Origin: Aurantiochytrium sp. KH105
Lineage: Eukaryota; Sar; Bigyra; Thraustochytrida; Thraustochytriidae
Assembly: GCA_003116975.1 (NCBI GenBank)
Contig: BGKB01000259.1
Coordinates: forward strand, 1 to 61,090
Length of the DNA stretch: 61,090 nucleotides
Direction of reading: 5' to 3'
Part shown: piece by piece, positions 19,406 through 27,944 of the stretch
How positions within the stretch are numbered: position 1 is the first letter of the stretch
Layout of the letters: the number at the start of each line of letters is the position of its first letter
Position numbers and translations under genes: made by a program
Notes under the pieces: model-generated
What the model saw: the letters and a program-made list of their open reading frames with translations, nothing else
What the model was told of the DNA's origin: nothing
Databases searched by the model: none

Positions 19406-20293
19406 ATGAGCGCGGGCAAGGAGCAGCAGGATACGGCAGGCCTCACGTGGCTCGAGGTTGCGGGCGTCGCCGGCCTGGCGCTCGTGGCTGGCCTGGGCAT
19501 CGCCAGGCCGCTGTACAAGCGCTTGGACTATGCCGCCGGCGTCAAGCTCGCGCGCAGTGGCTCCAACAGGACCACGAGCGGCGTGCGCGAGCAACGCAGC
19601 CTCCCCGTAGGCAAACACCCGCTCCAACTGTACTCGGCCGGCACGCCGAACGGCCAAAAGGTCACCGTGGCGCTCGAGGAGATGGGCCTGGCCTACGATG
19701 CCCATTTTATCAGCATCGGCGGCGACCAGTTCACCAGCGGCTTCGTCGAGATCAACCCGAACAGCAAGATCCCCGCCCTTGTCGACCGCGAAGGACCCAA
19801 CGGCAAAGAGATTCGTGTCTTTGAGACCGCCTCAATCCTTCTCTATCTTGCCGAAAAGTCGGGCAAGTTTGTTCCCAAGGACCCGGCCCAAAAGGTGGAG
19901 ATGATGAACTGGATCATGTGGCTCCAGGGATCCGCGCCGTATTTTGGACAATTTGGCCATTTCACCAAGTACGCCAAAGTCAAGCTTGGATACCCGATCG
20001 AACGGTACTCAATGGAGGCGCAGCGTCTGCTCGACGTTCTCGACAAGCAGCTTGAGGGCAAGGACTACATTCTCGGATCCGAGTACACCTTGGCGGACAT
20101 CAACACGATGCCTTGGATCAACTGCCTTTCCCAATTTTACAATGCCGATGAAACGCTCGAACTCGACTCGTACAAGAATGTGCAAAAGTGGCTGGCCCGC
20201 ATCAAGTCGCGTCCTGCAGTGAAGCTTGGGATGCAAATTAATGGTTTTGGCGATAGCAAGTACAGAAACTACTCCTCCTCGGGTTCCAAGTAA
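19406..20293 (+). CDS. YghU/Ure2-type glutathione transferase, membrane-anchored
   Basis: 295 residues. Residues about 13-35 form a hydrophobic segment (LEVAGVAGLALVAGLGIA) that looks like a membrane anchor. From about residue 70 the sequence closely follows bacterial YghU, a disulfide-bond oxidoreductase of the GST superfamily: LQLYSAGTPNGQKVTVALEE, the loop GGDQFTSGFVEINPNSKIPA, and the glutathione-binding VFETASILLYLAEK. The C-terminal helical domain (YILGSEYTLADINTMPW) is complete. YghU-type enzymes act on glutathione disulfide and organic hydroperoxides. The N-terminal anchor is absent from bacterial homologues and suggests attachment to an internal membrane. Start ATG at 19406 with purine at -3. 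Bacterial origin by old transfer is possible, but codon use now matches the neighbours. Confidence 0.85.
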   Translation: MSAGKEQQDTAGLTWLEVAGVAGLALVAGLGIARPLYKRLDYAAGVKLARSGSNRTTSGVREQRSLPVGKHPLQLYSAGTPNGQKVTVALEEMGLAYDAHFISIGGDQFTSGFVEINPNSKIPALVDREGPNGKEIRVFETASILLYLAEKSGKFVPKDPAQKVEMMNWIMWLQGSAPYFGQFGHFTKYAKVKLGYPIERYSMEAQRLLDVLDKQLEGKDYILGSEYTLADINTMPWINCLSQFYNADETLELDSYKNVQKWLARIKSRPAVKLGMQINGFGDSKYRNYSSSGSK

Positions 20294-20660
20294 AAAAAAT
20301 CGCACAAAACAAAGCACAAAGTAAAACATGCAAGAAAATGTCTCGTTGTCTTCTCTCTCTCTCTCTTTTCCTGAGTTTCGCACAAGAGAATGAACACCTG
20401 CAACGTTTATTCGCGGGCAGAATGGACCACGCAGAAAAAGAAGACGAAGAAGAAGGAGAAACACGACCGTGGACTATGTGTTCGATTCCCGGGCGTCTGA
20501 AGAAACAATCACAAATGTGTTCGCGCCCAAGTCTAATCAAGGTCCATGCAAAATCTGCACATTAGCACGAATTTGCGGTCCGTCTCGTAACAATCCCCCC
20601 CCCCTAAAAAAAAAGGCCTCATTTCCTTCAGAGCAGTTGGTCATGGCCTCAAGCCGAAGC
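20294..20660. other. Convergent spacer
   Basis: 367 bp between the GST and TMTC 3' ends. Contains a CT-rich run near 20,355-20,375 and an A-rich/C-rich tract near 20,596-20,612. No gene seen. Confidence 0.5.
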
Positions 20661-22655
20661 CTACTGCTTTTTTTGATCCTCCTTTTGCTGTTGCGCAAGC
20701 TGTTGCTGTTGCGCAATTATTCTCTTGTGCGCCTCGATGGACTCCATCTGCTTGGCAATGCTCTCCTCCGTGACCTGGACCTTTTTGTTCGAAGTAGAGT
20801 CACTCAGGCCGAGGGACACGGCGAGCTTGGAGAGCTCTTCGACGCGGTCGCGGGCAGCCGAGTTTGAAGGATCGGTCAAGATGGCCTCCTGAGCGTAAAT
20901 GGACATCTCCGCGATGGTCGGCGCGCAGTACGACTTGAGTGTGAGCATGTACGCCTTGTCACCTTTCTTGTTAAGACGCAGCTTGTTCTCGCCAGGCCGA
21001 TCCATTTCGAGCNCAAAGTCATGACTCCGCGCCTCTTTCACCTTCCAGAAAAGGGCCTCCGCCTCTTGAGGTCGATTGTGACGCACAAGCTGCACACCAT
21101 AATTATACCAAGTGTGCCATGAACGTGGGTTGATCTTGGCCGCGGACTCCCACAAATGATAAGGATCCGACCAGGCGTGTTGGCGCTCCGAAGTGCGGAA
21201 GGTGAGCACAAGCAGAACTGCAAGCAGCGCGCCTTGGACGAGGCAGGACGGTGGCTGACCCAGCTTGCGACCCATCTTATGTGTGATGAGGTCAACGCAA
21301 AAGGCCGCAAGCATGCATGGTCCAAGGCTCGGGAGATATGCGACGCGCTCAGCCTTCATTGTGCCCGTAATGACGAGAAGGTTGGAAGCCATAAAAAACG
21401 GGGCCACCGTGTAGCCCAGAACGCTCTGCAGCACGGCGCGACGATTGCGATCAAGCTCACGAACCGCCAAGGCGTACGTAAGAGAACCAAAAAGCCAGAT
21501 CCAGAAACCCACGACAAGGCAGATTCGCGGATCCGAGACAGTCTCAATCAGAGGAATACTCGGCCCCGACCAGTCTGGTGCCAGCCACTTGGGAAAGACA
21601 AAACTCTCCATGTAAGAAAAGTAAATGTAGTTCACCGACATGATTCGCGTGAAGCGATCCTCTGCGAAGGCAGCAGGGTTTTGATCCACAATCAGATTCG
21701 GCTTGCCCTCTCCGTTGAGACTCAGGCGCCAGATCCCAATGCCAATCGTGCCTGAAAAAAGTACAACTGCGCGGGCAATGAGCCAGCGCATGTCCTGCAC
21801 GCGAGCCGCGCGTTCAGTCGAGTTAGTATCCGCGATCTTGCTCTCTCCATCGTTGCTTTCCTCTTTCTCTTCGTTTTTGTTTGGCAGGAGCGCGGAAAGG
21901 AGCGCTGGAATGGAGGCTCTTTCGCGGCAAAAGTCGCACACTATGCAGGTCACGGGAAGGATTATTCCAGTTTCCTTGCTAAGCAAGGCCAGCGCGGTGC
22001 AGATGAGCGGGAAAATGGCTACCTTGAGAGAGGTCCAAATCGTGTGCAAACGTGCACGGCCAACTTCGACGCTACGAAGGTACACAAGAACACCCAGGAG
22101 GTAAAAGAGCGACATGAGAAGCTCTGCACGACCTGTGAGGTTGCAGACGGCCTCGCCGTGGATCGGGTGCAGCGCAAAGAGGAGACCAGCAACCAGCGTG
22201 GAGAACCCATCGTCGGACTCGAGAGCGCGGTGTGAGAGCACCGTGGCCAGACCCGTAATGACAACGTGCAGGACGCGATTCACGACATGATACCAAAAGA
22301 GGTCATCGCCGGATAACAAGTAGTTGATGCGATATGTGAGCGTAGCGACGGGCCGAAAGGACTTGTGACTCTGAGGAGTGGCGAGCTCGGTGCCCCAAAA
22401 GTCTGCAATGGAGATAAAATGTAATTCCGCCTTGATCTCCTCTACCAAGGCAGCCCATTCTCCGTACTCTGCCCATACCGTGTCGTTCCCTGCCCACGCC
22501 GGCGGTTCTTGCTTCGTCCACGGCCTCCGCACGACCAAGTTGTCCTTGATGGTCCCACCGTCGTCGTAGACGTGCGTGCCGTGCAGCGAGCCTTCATCCA
22601 CGAAGCAAATGGCCGCCAACGCGCAGCTCACCGCCACTGCGCGCCACAGCGTCAT
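20661..22655 (-). CDS. TMTC-family O-mannosyltransferase
   Basis: 664 residues, ER multispanning protein of the TMTC (GT105) family that adds O-mannose to cadherin-like or other secretory proteins. The luminal loop after the first membrane helix carries the diacidic motif HVYDDGGTIKDN, followed by IADFWG and SHKSFRPVATLTYRINYLL, a hallmark of TMTC1-4. Then come HPIHGEAVCNLTGRAELLMSLFYLLG and ALLSKETGIILPVTC. About nine to eleven hydrophobic segments precede a short C-terminal TPR-like portion (SWHTWYNYGVQLVRHNRPQEAEALFWKVKEA). Animal TMTCs carry many more TPRs, so this tail is short. The C-terminus is Gln/Lys-rich. One base at 21013 is undetermined (n), so one residue (shortly after the TPR-like segment) is unknown. 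Start ATG at 22655 directly precedes the signal-anchor helix; the frame upstream lacks ATG. Confidence 0.85.
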   Translation of the reverse strand: MTLWRAVAVSCALAAICFVDEGSLHGTHVYDDGGTIKDNLVVRRPWTKQEPPAWAGNDTVWAEYGEWAALVEEIKAELHFISIADFWGTELATPQSHKSFRPVATLTYRINYLLSGDDLFWYHVVNRVLHVVITGLATVLSHRALESDDGFSTLVAGLLFALHPIHGEAVCNLTGRAELLMSLFYLLGVLVYLRSVEVGRARLHTIWTSLKVAIFPLICTALALLSKETGIILPVTCIVCDFCRERASIPALLSALLPNKNEEKEESNDGESKIADTNSTERAARVQDMRWLIARAVVLFSGTIGIGIWRLSLNGEGKPNLIVDQNPAAFAEDRFTRIMSVNYIYFSYMESFVFPKWLAPDWSGPSIPLIETVSDPRICLVVGFWIWLFGSLTYALAVRELDRNRRAVLQSVLGYTVAPFFMASNLLVITGTMKAERVAYLPSLGPCMLAAFCVDLITHKMGRKLGQPPSCLVQGALLAVLLVLTFRTSERQHAWSDPYHLWESAAKINPRSWHTWYNYGVQLVRHNRPQEAEALFWKVKEARSHDFXLEMDRPGENKLRLNKKGDKAYMLTLKSYCAPTIAEMSIYAQEAILTDPSNSAARDRVEELSKLAVSLGLSDSTSNKKVQVTEESIAKQMESIEAHKRIIAQQQQLAQQQKEDQKKQ

Positions 22656-23512
22656 CGCGCCGGTCTCGTCTGCGCCTGCTCTTGCCTCTGCGCCTAGCTC
22701 CGTCTCCGCCTCTGCGTCCGCGTCGACTCTGCGCAGGCGGCTCTCGGTTTGCGCTGCCCTGCTGGCACACCGCGTGTGACGAGAAAAGTACCAATACACC
22801 TGGACGAAATATGAAAGAGAGCAGCCAGATCATCCATCCATCATCTTGTAGTAGGCCTGATCGCCCATTTGGCCAAAATCGAGAAGCGTTGCCGGTGCTG
22901 ATCGGGTGAATCGCTAGCACAGTGACATTCTTTGCGGCAGGCACAGGATGCAGGAGTCACGTGGATAGTTAGGTGGACGGACAATGACACACGCACATAC
23001 AAGTTTTGTCGGTGTAAGCAAGTAGAGTATGCGCAACTCTGCGAAGTCTTATTAGCCTCTTCAAGTGACCAAACCAAGTTGCTTCCTTCTGAGAGGTGAT
23101 CGATCGTTTACCGCCCCGATCACAGTCACAACTTTTTCTTTGTTCAGATTGCGTGCTGACGATCTGCAGTGATCATCCTTTTCTTTCTACACGCTACACA
23201 GCTGTTGTTCGTCTTTCCCTTTCTGCCTGAAGAAGAGCTCGTGCCTTTTGGTCTCGCGAGCTCGAGAGGCCCTCAATACGTGCCAGTGTCCTGCATTCAC
23301 AAAAGGGGCTTCAAGTGAAAATTAGGGTCCCGGGCCGGGCCGCGAGAACCTACTAGCCTAGACTAGTAGTAGTAGTAGGCGATAGCAGGCAGAAAGAAGA
23401 CGCCAAAAAAGGAGGCGAACTTGTTGAGAAAGGCAAAAAACAAAAGGCACGTGGCGGCGCACGCAGGAGCGCACGCGGGAGCGCACGCGGGAGGCTGTGC
23501 GCGGCGGAGACG
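22656..23512. other. Divergent intergenic region
   Basis: 857 bp between TMTC (-) and the Rad60-like gene (+). No gene supported. A short GCGCACGCGGGA-type repeat lies at 23,460-23,495 just before the right start codon, and a TAGTAG run is present at 23,364-23,379. Confidence 0.55.
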
Positions 23513-24628
23513 ATGAGCAGGTCGAACGAAGACGAGGACGCGGCAGAGGATGCGGCCAAGGTGCCCGAGCTGGACATTTGGGCTGCACGCAGGAAGCAGC
23601 GCAAGATTCTCGACGAGAGCGACGACGAGAGCGACGAGGAGAGCGACGAGGAGAACGGCCGCAACGACCGCAATGTAGGCGAGCAGCTGGCAGGGGTCGG
23701 CAGCAAGGGAGCTAGCAAGGGGCAGCGCGTCGGAAGTGGCGGCGCGCACGCGGATTTGGATATCAGTATGGCATCCCAAGACTCTGCCGACTCTGGCTTT
23801 CTCAGCTTGGACAGCAGCAGCGATGAAGACGAGGCGGGCATGTTCAACTCTCGCGGGAAAGGGAGGAAACGGAATCATGCGCAAAAATTCAATGGCAGAG
23901 GTAGCAGCAACAGCGATGCACGCAAACGAGAGGACGACGACGACGATGTGGTTGCCCTTTCCAGCGACGACGACAGCGACTTAGAAGTCGACGTGAAAAA
24001 GGTCTATGACCACCCATTATTGAAAAAGCAGAGAATGCTCTCAGAAGGAATGAAGCAGATCATGACGGCAACCCCTCGAAAGCCTGGGACACCCGCGTCA
24101 AAGTGGCGCAATACTTCGCGACCCGCGTATGGAGGAAGAAATGGTCCCCACGGCCACATCAGACCTGAACAGGGTGATGAAGAAGACAATGATGACATGA
24201 TTGCTGGGGATGACATTGACGATATCGATGCGGTCGTTGCACAACAACTTTCTCAATATCGCGAAAAGTACAAGGAAGACACGGACGAGGACTTGATCAG
24301 CAAGTACTTGCAAGCTGGCAAGCAAACCGCCTCCTCTTCCTCGTCTTCATCTTCGTCGTCTGCTCTTGGTCCAGGTGCTCCCATACCAGCAGAGAAGCTT
24401 ATCATGCTCAAATTTAAGACGAGCGCAAAAGATTCCACGATGGTCGGTGTCGCATCGAACCAGCCCATTGGCCCGAGCCTTGACAGATTCTGCGCAGAGC
24501 ACTTTCCCGACAAACGACGCGACCAAGTCATCTTTATTTTTGATGGCGAGAAACTATCTGACAACTTCAAGCCTGAGGATGAGGATCTCGAGAACGATGA
24601 CATCATTGACGTCCAAGTCAAACCATAA
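23513..24628 (+). CDS. Rad60/Esc2/NIP45-type SUMO-like domain protein
   Basis: 371 residues. The first 270 residues are highly acidic and disordered, with Ser-Asp-Glu runs (DESDDESDEESDEE, SSDDDSDLEVD) that resemble CK2 sites and SUMO-interacting motifs. A helical segment follows (IDAVVAQQLSQYREKYKED), then a polyserine run, then a ubiquitin/SUMO-like fold at about 295-371: EKLIMLKFKTSA, FDGEKLSDNFKPEDEDLENDDIIDV. The last motif is the typical end of Rad60-SLD domains. These proteins act in DNA repair and SUMO pathway control with Smc5/6 and Ubc9. Only one SUMO-like domain is visible, and there is no C-terminal di-glycine, so it is not a conjugated modifier. Start ATG at 23513. Confidence 0.75.
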   Translation: MSRSNEDEDAAEDAAKVPELDIWAARRKQRKILDESDDESDEESDEENGRNDRNVGEQLAGVGSKGASKGQRVGSGGAHADLDISMASQDSADSGFLSLDSSSDEDEAGMFNSRGKGRKRNHAQKFNGRGSSNSDARKREDDDDDVVALSSDDDSDLEVDVKKVYDHPLLKKQRMLSEGMKQIMTATPRKPGTPASKWRNTSRPAYGGRNGPHGHIRPEQGDEEDNDDMIAGDDIDDIDAVVAQQLSQYREKYKEDTDEDLISKYLQAGKQTASSSSSSSSSSALGPGAPIPAEKLIMLKFKTSAKDSTMVGVASNQPIGPSLDRFCAEHFPDKRRDQVIFIFDGEKLSDNFKPEDEDLENDDIIDVQVKP

Positions 24629-25713
24629 TATCACCACAACAGCGTCAGTGACAACAACAGCAACAGCAACAGCAACAGCAACGTCCCCAATCAAAAACAA
24701 AAACGAAAACACACACAAACTTATTTGTATTCTGCCTTTCCTCTTTTTTCCTTATTTTTTTTTCTTTCAGTCCTCTCCGACGGTCGTGTCCGTCCTCTGA
24801 GCTGCTTTCACGGCTCCATTTAGCCAAGAAACATTGGCAGCCAACATTCGGTGCTAAGCTCTTTTCTCACCGTCTGTGCTAAGCTCTCCCATCTCAATGG
24901 CTGGCACAGTGACAGACTCAACGGCCCGGTTCAAGTTGATCATGGAATCTGACCAACGCGTTCGCCGCCTCGCAGGCTCCTCTAGTTACAATCCATTGGT
25001 TCGCCGGGACATCGACCAGCCACTGTGACCGACGGACAGACCAGAGAACCGCAGCCGCTCCATCTTCGTGCAAGCGTCCCGACTCGGATCTTTTCCTTTT
25101 CGCGACTCTCACCCTGCCTCGCCTCCCCGCGTCCCCCAGGCCGCCGGCCACCGTCCGCCTAAGTTCGCCAGGGCTCTCGCGACCTCTTCGCAGCTTCATT
25201 GAGCGGTTCCCATCGCAGGCCTTGACATTCTCGCGCCGACATTCGAGTTGAGGTCTTGAGGCGGGTCGTCAATGGTCGGTCACGCCAGACCCCTCCTCAG
25301 GCTCCCTCCCGTCCGCGCCGATCAGTCGGGCAGCCAGCCTCGCAGCATACCTGCGCTCCTCGCGGCGCGCGCTCCTCCGCCGCGCGGCGGCGCTGCAGCC
25401 CCCGCGGCCCCGCGGCCGGCTCGCGCGACTCGCTCGCTCGCTCGCCGCTCGAGCGCGGGTCCTGGGCGGCGCGGCGCGGCGCGTGCAGCCTCGCTCGAGA
25501 GTGTGCGCCCATACTACACTTATCCCTTGCTGCATAACTGCGAGAGCCGCCAGAGAGAGAGAGAGAGACAGCGGCCGCTTTGCAGAGCAGAGCAGAGCAG
25601 AGCAGAGCAGAGCAGACCCGCAACGCAGGCGAGGCGAGGCGAGGCGAGGCGAGGCAAGGCAGGCGAGGCGGGCGAGGCCGCGCGACGCACCCCGCGCGAG
25701 CCGCGGCTGCGCG
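24629..25713. other. Intergenic region with several microsatellites
   Basis: About 1.1 kb. An AACAGC-rich run lies at 24,652-24,683 just after the previous stop. A GA run (25,554-25,568), a GCAGA array (25,581-25,616) and a GAGGC array (25,628-25,660) precede the next start codon. No gene seen; open frames in the GC-rich right half lack domains. Confidence 0.55.
25581..25660. repeat. GCAGA and GAGGC pentamer arrays
   Basis: Two adjacent pentamer arrays, about seven GCAGA units followed by about six GAGGC units, within the last 135 bases before a start codon. Confidence 0.85.
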
Positions 25714-27633
25714 ATGGCGCGGGCGGCGCGGAACCGCAAGACGCTGCGGCAGGTCGCGGAGGCGCAGTTCCTGGACCACGATGCGCAGGTGGTCCTGCTG
25801 CGCATGGCGTTCCGCGCGAGCTGGAGCGCGCCCGGCGAGGGCGCCGTGCCCGTGCCCGCGCGCAGGGCCGAGGCCGAGGCCGGCGGCGAGGAGGCCCGCG
25901 CCGACGCCGGCGCCGACGACCCGTGGTGGAGCCACTGGTGGCCGTACGGGGTCGTGGGCTTGTTCGTGGGCGGTACGCTCGCCTTCAACCTGGGCCCGCC
26001 CGGCGCCGCGGGCGCTCTGCTCACGTCCTTGGGCGCCGCCGGCGGGGCGCTCGCGGGGACGCAGGTCGGGGCGTGGAGGGCGCGCCAGTCCGCGGCCGGG
26101 CCCGCGCCCGAGGCTGCAGCCGCTGCTGCGTCTGCGTCTCAAGACGACGGCGGAGAGCCCCGCGGCGAGGCGGTTGCATGGTGGCCGTGGCGCTTCAGCA
26201 AACAAGCCGCGAGGAGAGAGTCAGGCAGCCTCGGAGTCCTCGCCCCGCTCCTTGGGGAGCGCGCAGCTTCGGGAAGCCGTGATGCCGCCGCCAACGAAGA
26301 CGGCGACGACAACAGCGACGACGAAATGCAGCAGCCAGAGATGGCCAAGGTGCCCGACTTTACAAAAGACTTCGAGCCCGACGCCATTACCCAGCGCGCG
26401 CTCGACCGCGACAAACACAAAGAGCTCTTTGACGATATCGTGAAAGATAAGGGCCTCAAGCGCTTCTTTACGCCAGGGTATCTCACGAGAGACGCATGGA
26501 ATCTTCCCGATCCCGAGAACAAAGAGAAAATGTGGTTCGACATTGCCGTCTTGCCACTGATGCAAAGCAACGCAGAAGCACTTCTCTACGTCGGAACCTT
26601 TCGCGCTGGTCTCATGCACGGCGAGGGACTCATTATAGCATCTCGCGGGGCTCGGCCTGTGGCTTTTCTCGAATTTGACAAAGGTTTTCCCCATGGGAAT
26701 GGCGTCCTTTTCGAGGATGTACACGTAATTGCAAAGCTCCGCTTTGATGACGGCGTTCTATGGAAAATTGAGCGCTGCATCGAAAGCAAAATTGGCGAAT
26801 TCAAGTTTCAAAGTACCAAGCGTGATCCGGACGCCCCGTGGCCACGCAAGGCTGCGCAGCAGTCACGCAGGGTCGCGCGGCCGCCTCGCATGACTGCGCG
26901 GCCGTCCACAAAGTTCCGTAGCTCGGCATGGGCCTGGTGCTCGCAAGCGCAAACACGGGCGAAATCTCTTCATGACGCGCCCCAAGCCGCGCGAGTAGCA
27001 TTGCCTCAAGTAAGCCCCGAGACAGATGCTGGTTCGCGATTGTCAACGCAGTCCACAGCCACTACGCTTACAGTCAGTAGCATCGCGCGCCTCCGCATGT
27101 CTTCTCTGAGCACAGGTGGTCCCAAGCGAGTCTTTGCCGCCTTTCACAGAGACCTGAGTGGTACGCCGTTTCAGCAGGAATTCGAGGAAAACATGACTGC
27201 CAAGTTGGGCCGCCGCTTCACGCTCGAGAGCGAGCAACCAGAAGCGGGCGACTTTAGGGGCATCGCTGATCTCGTCAAGGCGGTTCATGTCGTCACGCCC
27301 TTGCTCACGCCCAAATTTTTCAAGTGCAAAGAGTGTCTTGCACTTTTGGTTTTTGCCCAACGTGAGATGAAGTCTTGCGTTCCCGTCAATGTCAACAACG
27401 AGCTTGGCCGGGCGCGACTCAGCTACATGACGATCATTTGTGTGGACCAGCTTCTCAGTCGGTCCGATTGGAATGCCTTGGACAAAGTCGGGATCTTGCG
27501 TATCGACGTCATGAGCGCCATTCAGTGGCTCTTGCGCCGACCCTTGCAATCTGTCGAATTCCAGGACGAAGAATTCGAACGGGTCGACGAGGAAATCAGT
27601 TCCATCGCAAATCGAGTCATTGCTGCAGTGTAG
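25714..27633 (+). CDS. Membrane protein with MORN-like motifs, function unknown
   Basis: 639 residues, family not recognised. Residues about 70-115 start with a Trp-rich stretch (DDPWWSHWWPYG) and contain two hydrophobic segments rich in Gly and Ala, likely a membrane hairpin. A long charged linker follows. Around 289-335 two MORN-like units are visible (YVGTFRAGLMHGEGL and FDKGFPHGNGVLFED); MORN motifs often bind lipids or act as scaffolds. After a low-complexity linker, residues about 470-639 form a compact alpha/beta region (KVFAAF-type start is absent here; visible strands include CLALLVFAQ and LSYMTIICVDQLL) whose fold I cannot assign. The start ATG at 25714 sits after long repeats; the frame is open upstream without ATG. 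Intronless. Neighbouring CNOT1 is convergent. Confidence 0.6.
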   Translation: MARAARNRKTLRQVAEAQFLDHDAQVVLLRMAFRASWSAPGEGAVPVPARRAEAEAGGEEARADAGADDPWWSHWWPYGVVGLFVGGTLAFNLGPPGAAGALLTSLGAAGGALAGTQVGAWRARQSAAGPAPEAAAAAASASQDDGGEPRGEAVAWWPWRFSKQAARRESGSLGVLAPLLGERAASGSRDAAANEDGDDNSDDEMQQPEMAKVPDFTKDFEPDAITQRALDRDKHKELFDDIVKDKGLKRFFTPGYLTRDAWNLPDPENKEKMWFDIAVLPLMQSNAEALLYVGTFRAGLMHGEGLIIASRGARPVAFLEFDKGFPHGNGVLFEDVHVIAKLRFDDGVLWKIERCIESKIGEFKFQSTKRDPDAPWPRKAAQQSRRVARPPRMTARPSTKFRSSAWAWCSQAQTRAKSLHDAPQAARVALPQVSPETDAGSRLSTQSTATTLTVSSIARLRMSSLSTGGPKRVFAAFHRDLSGTPFQQEFEENMTAKLGRRFTLESEQPEAGDFRGIADLVKAVHVVTPLLTPKFFKCKECLALLVFAQREMKSCVPVNVNNELGRARLSYMTIICVDQLLSRSDWNALDKVGILRIDVMSAIQWLLRRPLQSVEFQDEEFERVDEEISSIANRVIAAV

Positions 27634-27944
27634 TGTAAGCTATTTTTTTTTTTGCAAGAGGGAAAGAATATTAGACCAGAACGGCTTTACTTTGCATTCT
27701 CCCAAATTTAGGTATGTTTGATTCCTCCTTTTTTTCCGTCCACACTTTGCTATCTGTGCTCATGTCGTCCTCGTTCCGTTCAAGCTACATAACAGAGTAT
27801 GGCTCTCTGCGTTGCCCTAAATGATGATCGTTCCCCAAAACATCGAGTGATGATATTAAAAAATGTTACTTTGTTTGATGCCAGTAGGCTAGACCTAGAT
27901 GCGGATTGTCTGTCAGTTAAATTCAGAGCAAAGACATGTCAAAA
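27634..27944. other. Convergent AT-rich spacer
   Basis: 311 bp between two 3' ends, clearly richer in A and T than the flanking genes, with T runs near 27,643 and 27,730. No gene seen. Confidence 0.55.

Noticed and set aside
20480..20495. GTTCGATTCCC resembling a tRNA B box
   Set aside because: The flanking bases do not form a T-stem, and no A box or acceptor stem lies at the right distance.
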